In this document: one piece after another, positions 1-12,689 of the stretch
How the letters are laid out: each line of letters begins with the position of its first letter
How positions within the stretch are numbered: position 1 is the stretch's first letter
NCBI GenBank assembly: GCA_014281115.1
Contig: JACONQ010000015.1
Location: 2,418,001 to 2,482,000 of the forward strand
From: Laburnicola sp. R22_1
Taxonomy: Eukaryota > Ascomycota > Dothideomycetes > Pleosporales > Didymosphaeriaceae
Length of the DNA: 64,000 nucleotides
Direction of reading: 5' to 3'
Position numbers and translations under genes: made by a program
The notes under the pieces: model-generated
The model's input: only the letters and a program-made list of their open reading frames with translations
Database searches by the model: none
What the model was told of the DNA's origin: nothing

Positions 1-3000
1 AATTAGTAATTTCTTCTAAGAGGTTATTAGTATCTATAATATTAGGTTCTAGCATTATATTAAGGTCTATTATTGTGCGCAGATAGAATTAAACAATATA
101 ATTACCTAGCGTTCTATTATAAAAGAGTGTTTTATTAAGCTCCTTAAGTATGTACTATCCTTTACTATATAGTGGCATAGCCCTAATCCTAAAGGGGCCT
201 TAGTACCTTCTAGCAAGCTTAACTTTATAACTTATATTGCTAGTATTATACCTAAAAGCCTTATTATACAATTGCCTTATTATAGTGGCTCTATCCTAAG
301 AGTGCGCTAATTATTAAACTATTCCTTTTCTTATTCGCGCAGTTAGATAGTTTAGTTAATAGCTTCTTAAAGGCAATAATTACGCTTCTTAAACTACTTT
401 ACTCTAATAGCTAGAAGTTCTTTAATAGTATAAACCTATTTCTATAGAAGTATCTACTATATTAGGATACAAAGTTTAATAGGAAGAATATATTCTCTTT
501 TATAGATTAGAAAGACTAGTGTTTTGCCTATAGATCGCTTTACTATAACCTAATTAGCCTATAGAGCTTTAGGTAGGTTCTAGACCTAGTTGCCCTTTAT
601 CTTCCGTAGTGCGCTAATAAGCTCTTAGTGGCCTCTTTCTACTAGACCTTACTCTTATAGGTAGTAAGCACTAAATACTACTTATTAAATGCCAAACTAT
701 TTAGCTAAGTTCTCTACTAAGCCTCTATTCTCTAGTCCTCTATCTACTAATAGGCAAAAAGGGATGCCCTACCTACTAAAGACAAATTCTTCTAAGAACT
801 AGGCAACTATAGCTAAGTTAGTATTAGTAAGTGCTTTTACTTTAGGCTATCTAGAGGTATAGTTTCTAGTAACAACTATAAATTCCTTCCCTTCTTTGCT
901 TCTAGGCATATACACTATATCTACTATAACTTATCCTTAAATTATATCTATTTTCTATATAGGGTGCAGCTCCTCTACTATCCTTTTAATAAAATACGCC
1001 TAATATTTAGCGCAAGTCTTAATATATTCCTTAACACTCTAATATAGATTTGGCTAGTAGTATTATACTGCAATCTTCCTCTAGGTGCCGTCTTATCCTT
1101 AATAGCCTAATTTCTTATAGAGTTATTATAGAATATCTATCTATTAAACTAAGTTGTCCATAACTCTACGTAGTGGCCTATTTTCTATAGTTTAATACTA
1201 TAGTATGCCTTTTACAACCCTATACTTCTAAGCTTATAGTCTAATATACCTTTAGTTATTCTTAGATAGACCTTTAGGCATAGTTAGAGTTGCAAGCTAG
1301 GTTATAATATTATAAAAGTATTTAGTGCACAGGTTAAAGAAAATTTTAGGCAGGTTATTTATGGTAGGCTCTACATATTCTATTTCTACTTTAGCCTTCT
1401 TACCTATAGCAAAGAATGCGATACTAATATATCCTAAATACTTCTTAATAAAGTTCTTAACATCTTCTTCTAGCTATTTAAAAGGGACCTAACTCTTTTA
1501 CTGTCTACGTCTTAAGAGCGTATTAGTAACTACATTCTTACGCCCTAAAATATAGCAGATATTAAACTCCTAGAGTGTTAGAAGTGCTAACTAGTAGGTT
1601 ATTAAAGCCCCTAATAAGTTAGTTACGCTGTAATTTAGCTAGGCAATTAAGGTGCAAAAGTTAGTTTCTATAATAAAGTGTATTCTATAAATCTAGAGTT
1701 AAAACTTTTTAAGCGTAAGAAGAAGGACTTTACACTTATACTTTCCTAAATTCTAGTTATATTTGCTCTAAGACTAAATACCTAATTTAAACTACACTAG
1801 ATAAAGGAGACTATCTAGTCTATATTACTATATTGCGGCTCCCTATCTAATTTTACTACTATCTACTAAGATTACCACTTTTTACAATGGCTCTAAGTAG
1901 TTAATAGATACTAATGTTAGGGTAGAAGTAATACTCTTCTTTCATTACTATATTGCTACTATATATTTTTTATAATTTTCTAATAAAACTCTACACCCTT
2001 ACATAGTAGTGCAAATAGTAGTGTAGTAATCTTTATAAAGTTTTTAATTTAGATTTAATAGTACACACAAACTTTAAGAAAGATTTAGACATCTTTAGTG
2101 TAGTTATAAGGCAGCCATTTAATAATCTTGGCCACTTTCTTTTAGAATGAATGTTAACTATCATTATTAACCATATAGCCAACTATGTCTATAGTAGCGT
2201 AGCCCTAGTTAGACTTCTTATCTAACGTAGTAATGTCTGCTAGTTTCATATCTACTAAAACCTAATTAAGATTTATAAGATGTTCTACAACGTATCTATA
2301 GATTCCTTTCTTAAGGATCTCTCTATTATAGTTAGTCTTTGGGCCCTTTACTATAATATCGTCTATATAAGGCATATAATAAGAGGGAATCTAGTTATAA
2401 AAAATCTTTATAATAATCTATATAAACTTGGCCACAGAATTAGTTATTCCTATAGGCAATATGCACTACTAGATAAGTTCCAGAGGTATATAGAATATAG
2501 TTATAGCGCGGGAAAGTTTATAAAGGGTTACTTAGTTATATCTAAAAAAGAAGTTAATAAGGAATATTATAAGATAACTAGTAAACTCTTCTAAGAACTT
2601 GTTAGAGTTTAGGAGAAGATTACTATCTTGGACTATAACACTATTAATGCGTTAGGTGTTGTTAATTAGTTAGTATTCTCTATCCTTCTTCTTAACTAAA
2701 AACCACAGGTTATAATATAGACTCCTACTATACTCTAGCACGCCCTAATTAAGCCTCTACTGCACTATGTTAATAATCACATTTCTAAGTTTTTAAGAAA
2801 CTAGAAAGTGCAATTTCTTCTAAGTAACATAGTTAATAGTGTGGATCTTAACTAGTAGAGCCATATTAGAATATACTTGCCCCAACTTAGTAAATTTAAA
2901 AGGCAAGACTAGTTCCCTTTAATATAGGACTTCTAGCAATATATCTCTTTCCTAAGGTAAGAAATCTAGGCCAATCTTTATTTTCGCAATCTGTTCTAGT

Positions 3001-6000
3001 GTTAACTAATTATCTCTTAGAAATTCCGCCCACTAGTTAAGGAGATATTTATAAAATGGCTAAGGCCTAGTGTTAGTCTTCTTTTGCTTTTTTATAGCCT
3101 TCTACTTCTAGTCTAACTAGTCCTTAATATCCTAAGACTTAACGCCTAAGTTATATATAGAGTTAACCTTCTTATTCTTAGTCTTATATATAGTGTTTAC
3201 TTTAAAAGCTATTCTAGTTTTCTTAATTATCTTTATCTATTCTACTTAGAACGCGTTACTCTTAACCTTTATTGCCTTTTTAGACTCTATCTACATAGTT
3301 AAAGCCCAGAGGATCTTGTTAACTTCTTTATTGCAGCCTAGTAAATTAATAACTAGAAGTTCTTAGTTATCTTAAATAATAATGCTACTATCTATATGCC
3401 TCCTAATTATATCTTAATTAGCGTAGTGGATAAAATCCTTATTTAGATCTATTACTAACTAGTCTTTATTAGCGTCCTATATAAGCTATTTGTCTCTATC
3501 CGCGATTTTTTCTTTATAAGTTAGCACTGCCCAATTTAGCGCCTACTTCTAGGCCCTTAGTCCTAATTCCTAATTAAGCTTAATATTAGTCTTACTTATT
3601 ATTAATATTAACCCATAGTAAAGCCACTACTTTAAGACTATATTAGCGCCAAGTTCTAGATATTTTAGGTGCTTAGGAACGCTAGTCCTAGCTACTACGT
3701 TCTCTTAACGTTTTCTATTGCCTTAGTAATAATTGCGCCTCTTAGGTTGAATGGGTTAGCGCGAGTGGTCATAAATTATATAGAGTAGAGCTCCTTATTA
3801 TTCTATAGCTTGTAGTAAGTCTTGCCATTATTCTTATAGAAGAATTCCGCCTTTGCGTCTACTAAGAATGGGTTTCCCAGAATAATAGCGCTAGACAAGG
3901 ACCTAATAACAAACAGCGTTATTATAATAATAACCTAGCCCACCCTAATTAGGGCTTAGAATACAATACCTTAGAAATTCTTATAATTACTCTTTATAGT
4001 TATTAGTTTTACACTCTATAATTAAAATAGCATAGACGTAATCTAGAGGCCTATAGCTTTAGTAGTGATAAGGCAAATAGTGTTTAATTTCATACCTATA
4101 TTAAGCAAGGCACTTATCTAAGACTTATTAATCTAGCACATTACTTAGGGATAGTCTCTTTTTATATATTTAACCCCTAATTCTCTCTTAAGATCCTTCC
4201 TATTAGTAGTAGTTATAGTTAGTGTTGCTTTGCCAAACTGTGCCTTTGCAATTAATGTGCCTATACTAGCTACCTAGTTTACCTATAGCAGTACTTAAGA
4301 TAAATTTAGTTTATAAGGCCTACAGTAAGTAACTACTCTATTCTTAAGCTTAACTAATATCTATTTAGAGACTTAGATTCTAGAGATAGGTGTATAGTTA
4401 GCGTGCCCAGCGTCTAAGTCTTTATTAGTTACTTCCTCTATAATAGTAGCTAGTGTCTATAGCTAGTGTAGGTTCCCTTCGCTAAAAGCGTCCTTAAATA
4501 TTACCTTTTTAACTTCTAGCATATTGCTAAGTACTTCTTAGACTATTAGGCTAACTCTGGCGTTTATTACTTAGGATAGCATGTCTTTAGAACTACCCAC
4601 TAGAATATTAACTAGTTTTATTTTCTTTTTAGCTATAGAGATCTCCTTCCTTAGGGTTAGACCTAAGATATTATTGGGCCTACGCATCTCCACATCTTCT
4701 ATACCTTCTATTAGAAAATCTTATTTTAAAAAAGACACTTGCTTTATTCTTCTTTTATTCTTCTTATTATTATCCTTCCTTCCATAAACTGCGAGGATGC
4801 CTTATTTAGAAACTTTAACATTTGTAATTATCTCTACTTTTAGCAATTCTCTAAGACTTAGTTAGGAGCTCGCGGCTTATAGTTTACATAATAGATTTAG
4901 GAATTAAACTATTACTAGTGTGTCTTTGTCTAAGATAGCTTACTCCCTCTAAGCCACTTTAAATTCCTCTTTAGAGAGAAGGCTAGGTGCTATTATTTTA
5001 TTAAACACAAACTAGCTGCTATTAGCTTCTATAATTAATCCCACCTAATAAGTTATTGCTATTATTGCAGCTCTCTAACTCTAAGATATCTATAGGTCCT
5101 TCTCTATTAATCTGTCCATTCGCCACTTATTCTATACTAGGCGGATTAGTATTTAGTTCTACTTGCTCCTAGCGCCAATGCGTTAGATTTCGCCCTAATT
5201 ATTATTTAGTTAGCCCTACTAGATCCTTCGCAATTCTGTATTATAGTACATCTATCTATTATTCTTAAGTAAATTTCTCTCCTCGTATTTTCTATTTGCA
5301 ATAATATAGTCCTTTTTACATCTAAAGCATCCTTTAAAATAGTTGTCTTCTTACTATATTAGGTCTATTGCTACTATAGCCATATATATATTAACTTATA
5401 TTAGTACTACTATATAGGCCTAAGACTAGATTAGTGCGTAGTACTAGGGCTATTATAGTATTGTCTACTTTAGAGCCTACTCTACTCTTATAGTAATTTC
5501 CTAGCAAATAGCTAGGTCTAATAGAATCTCTATCTCTTAAGGGTACTAGTTCTAAACTAGAATATTCTAAAGTCTTATAGCCTTGAGCCTTTTAGTTAGC
5601 TCGTCTACTTTATATTAAGAGATAGTTAAGCCTAGGATTACTTGCGTGCCTAGAGCTTCTTATAGTCTTACTTATTAAAAGTTTAGATTAAGTCTAATAG
5701 GTTAGAAAACCCTCTATAGTATTAGTAGTACTTATAACTTAATAGTCTAAGATAGCATTAGCGCTTAGATTTAATATATTAGATCTAGCATATATTCTTC
5801 TAACTAGATTTAAGCCCTACTTAAAAGCCATCTCTCTATTATATTAAAGTTAAGCTCTATAGGTCTCTCTATTAACTAGTTGTTATTTATTAGGATATTG
5901 CCTACTAGCTACTTGCTTAGGCCTTAAATAAAGAGTATACCCTTCTAGCTTTCTATAACTATACCTACCCTTAGGCATTTTCTAAACCTAATTATAAACT

Positions 6001-7092
6001 AGTCTAGAAAATTACAAATATTAAGGTTTATTATTACTTAATACTACACTAGCCACGCCTTTAATACTTTCTCTATCTTTTTAGTTTAGGCCTAATTCTA
6101 ACTCCGCCAACACCTATGTATAGCCACCCACAGCTTTTGCTATATCCCTTCTTCTCCTACCTTAGAGTATTCTAGCATTAAAAAGTTAAGTATATCCTAA
6201 ATCTCTTAGCTGCAATATTCCTTAACTCTAATAACCTTATCTTTCTTAAAGTACTAGTAGTAGTTCGCGTGTTTTTTATAGTCTTAAAGGAACTAGATTA
6301 TATTATCTTCTATAAAGTGTAGCTCCTTATCTAAGAATGGGTTAAGTTCTATAATAAGGCTCTGCACTAGATTTCACTAAGTAGCTTTATTAGTAAGAAA
6401 TTGTAGGGCTATTACTATTTACGCTATAAAGGTATTAGCGTCTTTAGCTAGCTAAGGTAGTATTAGTGCTTTCTTTTTAGATCTTTGCAAAGAGCTTTCT
6501 ATAAGGGGCAAAGACCCTTTAGCGGGTGTATAGATACTCTTATTATTTAAGCTTATTATCTTTATAAAACTAACAGCCTAAGAAAATTTTAGGCTTAGGT
6601 TCTTATGCTTTCTAAGTGCTAGAATGTTAAGGAACTTATGTATCTTACTATAATCTAGGCCCTTTAACTAAAACTGCTAATAGTTATTTAGTCTTCTAGT
6701 AGTAGATATTGTTATTGCTAGTTATCTAGTTAGTTTCTTAAATAGTTAGAGTTAGTATTCTAGTTCTTCTTTTTTTTGCTTTTATTTTTGTCTCTACGCA
6801 CCTATACTTGTTATTATCTCTTAGCTTTCTCTAACTCTATCTTAGTTTTAGATTCTAAGGGCGATACAGTGTCTAGCTTTAGTCCTTTTCTTAGTCTAGA
6901 TCTAGGTGCCCTAGTCTATTCTTAGTTCTTGTCTATTTATAATTACTTAGTTATCTAGTTCTAGTAGGGTAATTTTAGCTCTAAGCGTCTTTTAGCGCCT
7001 AGTTCTAACTACTTTTTAATCTAGACTTTTGTTTTTATTTTATTTTTATACTTCTTATACCTAGGCCTATACTTTGCGCATAATATTATATG

Positions 7093-7600
7093 CATACTAG
7101 GGTTATTATTTTTTGTTATTTATTCCTAGAGACTTGATGTTCCAACTCTAAGAGTCGCTTAGTGCCTAGTTCTAGTTATTTTCTAGTCTAGGTCTTAGTC
7201 TAGTCTAGTCCTAGAGCCTACGCTCTATATATAATTTGTGTATATACTAGAGTTATTAGTATTTGTTATTTATTCCTAGAGACTTAATATTTTAACTCTA
7301 AGAGTCGTTTAGTGCCTAGTTCTAGTTGTTTTCTAGTCTAGTCTAGTCTAGTCCTAGAGCCCACACTCTATGCCTAATTTGTGTATATGCTAGAGTTATT
7401 AGTGTTTATTATTTGTTCTTAGAGGCTTAATATTCTAACTCTAAGAGTTATTTAGTGCCTAGTTCTAGTTATTTTCTAGTCTAGGTCTTAGTCTAGTCTA
7501 GTGCTAGTCTAGTCTGGTCTAGTTCTAAAGCCTACGCTCTATACCTATTTTGTGTATATGCTAGAGTTATTAGTATTTATTATTTATTATTTATTCCTAG
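7093..7600 (-). repeat. Tandem repeats in the gypsy leader (about 3 units of 150-185 bp)
   Basis: Three decayed units each carry a block resembling AACTCTAAGAGTT, a run of CTAGT/TAGTC pentamers, and a GAGC...GCTC dyad. The same array occurs less mutated at 20819-21400. It lies between the LTR and gag, so it belongs to the element's 5' leader. Confidence 0.75.
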
Positions 7601-7885
7601 TAGTGCAGTTTAATAAAGGCTAGTGCGATAGCTAATTAAAGCTTAGGTTATATTTCTATTTTAAGATTAGCGCTGTGCTTAGTTGCGCCTAATTTCGCCC
7701 CTAAGTTTCTTTTAGAGTTTCTTTTTGTCCCTAGTATGCGCTGTTCTGCACACCGCTGCGCGCCGCTATTATTCTATCTTATCTTTTTCTTAGGTAACAC
7801 TACTTGTCTATATTAGAGTACTAATACAATGGCCTTCCTAAGGTTAAGATTTTAGAGGTTTAAGTTGTAGGTTAGTCGCTAATTT

Positions 7886-8034
7886 TATAAAAGAACCTAG
7901 TCCTAATTAGGACTTAGTAAAAAGATAAATTAAGTTATATATACTAGAAGAAAGAAACCGCCTATTAAATCCTTAAGAGCCAATTAGGCACTAGTTTATC
8001 ACGTGATTCGTATGGTAGAGTTTGTTCTACCACA
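7886..8034 (-). repeat. LTR (5' LTR in element orientation) of the older gypsy copy
   Basis: Matches the LTRs at 12171-12358 and 21691-21878, but is 149 bp instead of 188 and lacks about 40 bp of the middle. It begins TATAAAAGAAC where the younger copy has TGTGGGGGAAC (G-to-A changes) and ends in CCACA. It marks the right edge of the older element; AT-rich sequence follows. Confidence 0.82.
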
Positions 8035-8304
8035 ATATAGATATATATAAATTATCTATATACTATATAGATAAATTTCTCTAAGAATATTAAAGTTTTA
8101 ATATTATTATATAATAGGTATTTTATAGAGATTATATAATATTTATATACTATAGCTTATATACTAAAAAATCTTTTCTTTATTTATACCTTTCTAAATA
8201 TAAGGAATTAATACTAAAGTTAGTTTTATTATATTATCTTTTTTATATTATCTTTTTTATATACTTATTCTATATAATTTTTATACTTACTATATTTATT
8301 AACA
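8035..8304. other. AT-rich spacer without recognisable gene
   Basis: Very AT-rich sequence between the older gypsy LTR and the next repeat. The last 60 bases resemble 57430-57490 and so probably belong to the repeat that starts around 8305. No ORF or RNA gene is visible. Confidence 0.6.
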
Positions 8305-8343
8305 CTACCTTAAAACGCTTTGCTATATTAATAATAGTAGAAG

Positions 8344-9736
8344 TCCTTCTAGGTAGAAGTATAAACTGCCTCCACTTATTAGTTTTTAAGTAGCCCTACT
8401 ACATTTAATTACAACGTTTTTTTATTATATTACTAGCGCCTATATAATATTATATACTACTATATACTAGGTACTAGGTTTTAGTATCTTCTGTTTTACT
8501 CCTCTCTATGTATAGTACGGATTCGACCTTAGTTAGAATCTTAACACGACGAAGATCTTTAATAGTATTATATACACGCTAAGCCTAAAGCACGTTAAAG
8601 TTTTTCTAACGTCTTCTCTAGCTTCTAAGACAACTAATTCTATAATAATAACACCCTATCCACCTGCTCACCTACTGCGTTACTAGATAATTAACTCCTA
8701 CCTTCTACCTTTTACTACTACCTTACTAGATAATAGATTACCTTTACCTACTACCCTATTACTTAATAATTAACTACTTAGAATTCCTAGATATACTACT
8801 ACTATAATATATAATAAATTGCAGATACTTTATTTTATACTTCTAACTTTAAATAGTATTCTAATACTTTACTAGTCTTATTCTACTTATTATCTATAAA
8901 TATTCTATAGTATAAGCGTATATTTATATATTTACTACACCTTTATTATTTATTCCTAGTAGTATCTTTTACACTAATAATTCTTTAGGCTCTTTAGATT
9001 AAATAATAGCTTGTTGTATTTTATATATCTCTAATAACCTTTAGTAATTCTAGCCTATTGCTTTTTATTATAGCTCTAGTACTTATTATTAATATAGCTA
9101 AGCACTAGACAGCTAAATTAATAGAGAGTAAGAAATAAGTTAAGATTTATAGTCTCTAGAGCACCTAGATTTTTCTTAATATAGTATAATAAATTTATTA
9201 GACCTATTTATATACTATATAAAGTGTAGTTTACTACTATATAGTTAGTAATATTAAGTAGAGTTTGTTTTTTATAATACTAGTTCTAATTAGTAGTATT
9301 ATTAGTGTTGTTAGTATTATTAGCTTTCTTATATATATATAGTTGTAAGACTATCTGCCTAGTGACGATAGCGTTTATAGGGTAAGGAATAGCTATACTA
9401 GATTATTACCTTAAGGTCTTACGTAATAATTAAATGTACTATTATATAAGAATAAATAAAGACTTAATCTATATTTAGTTATAGATTTTTATAAAATGCT
9501 ACGTAGGCAACCGCGCGTTATATTATTATCTTTAACTTTAGTACCTATAGACTATAGTACACTATAATAAACTATCTTATTACTATAAGAGGCCAATTTA
9601 TATATGCTAATAAATAGTCCCTAGTCTAATCTATCTTTAAGCTGCTTTACCTTTTTTTAATGTATTTTTAGCACACCTATAGCTTGTCCTTATAGTGTTA
9701 TACTATATACTAAAAGGTCTATAATATTTCTCTTCC
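8344..9736. mobile_element. Unclassified 1.3-1.4 kb insertion element, copy A
   Basis: Homologous along its length to 23951-25216 (copy B); its right 170 bp also recurs at 30297-30463 (copy C). Left ends share a CCTT-TAGG-AGAAG pattern and right ends share TATTTCTCTT. There are no terminal inverted repeats or poly-A, but both long copies are flanked by 13-15 bp direct repeats. That suggests a non-LTR-type (target-primed) or otherwise atypical element. Copy A contains about 127 bp absent from copy B, covering 8461-8563. No coding sequence survives. Class unknown. Confidence 0.6.
8461..8563 (+). repeat. RIP-mutated copy of a 103-bp segment also at 57826-57928
   Basis: The 103-bp alignment has no gaps and about twelve differences, all G-to-A or C-to-T relative to the copy at 57826. 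The segment ends in AATCTTAACACGACGAAG, which resembles an LTR end followed by a primer-binding site of a Ty1/copia element. That assignment is tentative. Confidence 0.6.
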
Positions 9737-9816
9737 TAATAATAGTAGAAGGGATAACTATTATTATTGCAATATTTTTATTAGAAACTCCTTAGTTATA
9801 TAAGAAAAGAACTATA

Positions 9817-11932
9817 CAGTAGGGTGACACAAAAAAAGCGCCTAGTAAAAAGATATCTTTTTAAAAGTTATATAACTAGGTGAGTTTTAATACTATGTAA
9901 ATAAAAAGTATACCGTTTTAAGGAGACGTTTTAGGAGATTTAGTATAAAAGATTAGTAAGAGCTTAATAATCAGCACTAACTAGAGGTATCTTAGTAAAG
10001 TTAAGAGAATCTTTTCTTAAAACTTTGACCCTATATAACTTTTTTTTCTACGTAGATAAAATTCTATAACTTATATATATTATATTTCAGTCTAGAAGGA
10101 CTATATAACTTAATTTTTATTATAGGTTTATTCATAGAAATAATAATTATAAGGAAAAAAATAAAAATAAAATTAAACATTTAGATAGAACTAGTAAATA
10201 ATATATAACTAGTACTTAGTATACTATCCTTTAGCCTCTATAACGTCATTATAACGCTTAGGCAAAGATAGTATACAATAATCTATAGCCTCCTGTGGAA
10301 TTAAATCCCACTCCTCTTGTATAGCTCTTTTAAAGGCTTCTACACTAGATTTACTAGTGCCAAAGCCTAAAGAAGCCCTATTTCTTTTTCCTAGCCTATC
10401 TTTTAATAGACTCCAAACGTTTTCTATAGGATTTAAGTCTGGTGAATAGGGTGGATGCCCAAAAACAAAGACTTTATTCCTAGAAAACCACCTTTTCACC
10501 TGTGGAGTTTCGTGGATCTTCGAATTATCCTGTTGAAATTTCCAGCCTAGTTATAATTAGTATAAAGAATAAGATTATGAAAAATATAATATATATATAT
10601 ATTATATATATTAAAAGAAAAAGAAAAAGAAAAAAGAAGAAAAAGGGTACTTTACTTACCTCTTTTTAAAAGAGGTTTTAAGACAGGATTTAAATACTCC
10701 TGTATATATCTAGTGTTATTAAAGGTCCTAGTTTTAATAGGGTCCCTTAAAAACACTAGTTTAGAACGTCCTCCTATCCAAATACAGCCCCAGACTGAGA
10801 TAGAAATATCTCGCGCTTTCAGTGAATTAGTACTAGCTCAAAAAAAAGATATAAAAAATGTAAAATAGCCCAATTATAGAGAAAGAAGGGCTCTATAATT
10901 CTAGAATTTAAAAGAAATTAATAACTTACTAGTTGTTCGGTTTCTGCGCTGTTCAGGCCCAATTTTCGATTTTCCCCTTTTTCTTATATATTCTTGCCTA
11001 TTACCATGCCCCCTTTGGATAGTAGACTCGTCAGAAAATATAACTTTAGCAAAGTTAATATTTTCTAGCTCCTTAACTATCTCTTTAGCCCAGAATTCTC
11101 TTCTTTTAGCTCTTTCTTTAGTTAAATAGGCCTTTTTCTTAGAGACGTTAAAAGAATAGTCTTCTCCTTTTAAAACTCTCTGTAACGTCCTCTTAGTAAA
11201 GCCAAAACTATTCTCTTCTAATAGCCTCTTATTTGTCTTCTTACGGCTTTTAGTTAAATCCCTATTAATAACTCTTTTCTCCCTAGAAGTAATCTTAGTT
11301 ACTCTCCCTTGTTTTACCCCTTTTAATAAGTTATATCCCTTATTTTTCTTATTAATACGTCTAATAGCAGTCTTAATAGATTGTAGAGGCTTATTAAGGG
11401 TAGTAGCAATAGTAGAATTAGAAGTATTTGCTTTTTTAAGTAAAGAAACTTAACTTTTGAGTTTTGACAATTTTGGCTCCATTCGAGGAAATACAAAAGA
11501 GAAAATTTACTAGACAAAAGATATTATATTATACTATAATCTTAGGAATAAATCACGTGATTTAATTAACTTTTAAAATCACGTAATTTTGTAACCTTAA
11601 ATAATTTCTTAATTAAGTTCTATAAGTACTCCGAAATTTTTCTTACGTAATCTACACTAGGCCTAGAATAGCTAGTAAAAACATTAGCCTAGTAGCATAC
11701 TAAATAAAAAAGTCATAACGCCTTAAAAATTGACTTTTTAGAAACACCAAGTTTAGAGATAGATACCTTAAGGACCCTTCTTAGTAAGCACGTAACTAGT
11801 ACCTAATCATAATCTCCTATATTTCCTCTTTAAAACCGTATACTTTTTATTTAGATAGTATTAAAACTCACTTAGTTATATAACTTTTAAAAAGGTATCT
11901 TTTTACTAGGCGCTTTTTGTGTCACCCTACTG
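9817..11932 (-). mobile_element. Tc1-family (DD34E) DNA transposon, nearly intact
   Basis: The element starts CAGTAGGGTGACAC and ends with its inverse, between TA target duplications (9815-9816, 11933-11934). Terminal inverted repeats run about 100 bp (9817-9922 and about 11829-11932) with few mismatches. It is 2116 bp long and carries one transposase gene on the minus strand. It interrupts older repeat sequence and is much less RIP-mutated than its surroundings, so it is a relatively young insertion. Confidence 0.92.
10224..11482 (-). pseudogene. Tc1-like DD34E transposase with two introns and one nonsense codon
   Basis: Three exons join in frame: 11482-10930, 10815-10660 and 10546-10224, giving 344 codons, the usual Tc1 transposase length. 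The introns are 10816-10929 (GTAAGT...AG, branch TACTAAT) and 10547-10659 (GTAAGT...CTAAT...TAG). The N-terminus is helix-turn-helix-like. The catalytic triad is D151 (IFSDES), D243 (FQQDN) and E278 (NPIENVW) with 34 residues between the last two, hence DD34E. HPPYSPDLNPIENVW is diagnostic of Tc1. Codon 11 is TAA (11450-11452), probably CAA mutated by RIP; otherwise the frame is open. Possible internal reinitiation cannot be judged. Splicing is inferred from signals and exact frame continuity, not from transcripts. Confidence 0.85.
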
Positions 11933-11934
11933 TA

Positions 11935-12170
11935 TATAGTAGGCAATTAATAAGTATATAAAAATAGGCTCCTTTAGAGTTTATATTAACTTTTTATTTC
12001 TTTTACTCTATAATTATAATAGCTATAAAGGCTACTTTGGCGGTATTTAGTAGGTGCAAGAAAAAAAACTAGGTTTAAGCCTCTTAATCCTTCTTTTTCT
12101 ATAACTTTAGCTTATCCTATTCTCTAGATAGCGTATTAGCTACAATATTTGCAGTACCTAGTTAGTATAT
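11935..12170 (-). mobile_element. Older gypsy element (G3), end of RNase H domain
   Basis: The minus strand reads GTANIVANTLSRE, matching the gypsy RNase H end (consensus PGTANIVADALSR). The preceding part of the domain lies beyond the younger element, at 21879-22083. Removing 12171-21878 plus one copy of the ATAT duplication restores the frame across the junction. Stops within it are TAG/TAA where CAG/CAA/TGG would be expected. Confidence 0.8.
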
Positions 12171-12358
12171 TATGGGGGAACCCAGCCCTAATCAGAACTT
12201 AGTAGAAAGATAAGTTAATTATTTAGATAACTGGCCGGGTGAGTGAAAGAGCCTCCTCTTGCTAGTGCCTAAGAGTCGATCAGGCACTAGGTTTTTCCGT
12301 CCCAGCTACCACGTAACCCAGCCATGCTGCCTCGTGTGGTGGGGTCCACTCCACCACA
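12171..12358 (-). repeat. 3' LTR of the full-length gypsy element
   Basis: 188 bp, about 93% identical by eye to 21691-21878. Its first bases read TATGGGGGAA where the other LTR has TGTGGGGGAA, and it ends CCACCACA. A purine-rich tract on the minus strand (rc of 12359-12374, GGGTAGGAAGGTG) directly precedes it and fits a polypurine tract. Confidence 0.93.
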
Positions 12359-12375
12359 CACCTTCCTACCCACAG
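12359..12375 (-). other. Putative polypurine tract
   Basis: Read on the minus strand this is a G/A-rich tract ending GGAAGGTG immediately before the LTR start TGTGGTGG. Its position and composition match a plus-strand-DNA primer site. Confidence 0.55.
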
Positions 12376-12689
12376 AAGCTTAGCCCCATTAAGCTTCCCA
12401 CTAGACAGCCCTTTAAAGACTCCCTAAACGCCTATTAGTCCCTTTTACCAATTAGCAAAAACCCAACATAGGCCCTCTAACTATTACTCCTACTAATCAC
12501 CTCACCCTATACAACCTCACGCAATCGCCCGCAAACACTCGCCCTTTCGCCTTTGTCACTAACTCTCTCACCTCCGCCTATCCTTCCCACTCTCACAGTC
12601 CGCTTGACACTCTACCCTTTAATCTCCTAAACCCTAAAACCTCCTTAGTCTGCTCCTATAACCTGCCTTATTATACCTCCCCTCTAAAT

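Larger units (their letters stand above)
1..8034 (-). mobile_element. RIP-degraded Ty3/gypsy retrotransposon, older copy, cut by window start
   Basis: This stretch aligns base for base with about 13742-21878, so window position 1 falls inside the integrase C-terminal region and the 3' LTR lies outside the window. On the minus strand the reverse transcriptase box reads MPYIDDIIVKG near 2345-2375, and an integrase core lies near 830-960. Differences from the younger copy are overwhelmingly G-to-A and C-to-T, giving extreme TpA richness and stops throughout. The gag start codon, intact at 20446 in the younger copy, reads ATA here (near 6710). No coding capacity remains. The small plus-strand ORFs (2280-2594, 4581-4787) are shadows of this relic. 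High confidence for the family, from the conserved motifs and the second copy. Confidence 0.9.
8305..9814. repeat. Copia-LTR-like repeat split by a 1.39-kb insertion
   Basis: 8305-8343 and 9752-9800 together rebuild the repeat found intact at 57480-57570 (and inverted at 51623-51697), with C-to-T and G-to-A changes. The two halves are separated by 8344-9736, and the 15-bp sequence TAATAATAGTAGAAG is present on both sides (8329-8343, 9737-9751), as expected of a target-site duplication. The sequence runs up to the TA where the Tc1 element begins. Confidence 0.65.

Noticed and set aside
4581..4787. Plus-strand 68-codon ORF, with longer relative at 18305-18589 (94 codons)
   Set aside because: Both lie antisense to the gag-protease relic of the gypsy element and reflect RIP-biased composition; no independent gene signals.
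10224..10499. Standalone 91-codon gene
   Set aside because: It is the last exon of the Tc1 transposase; the frame continues upstream through QQDN.
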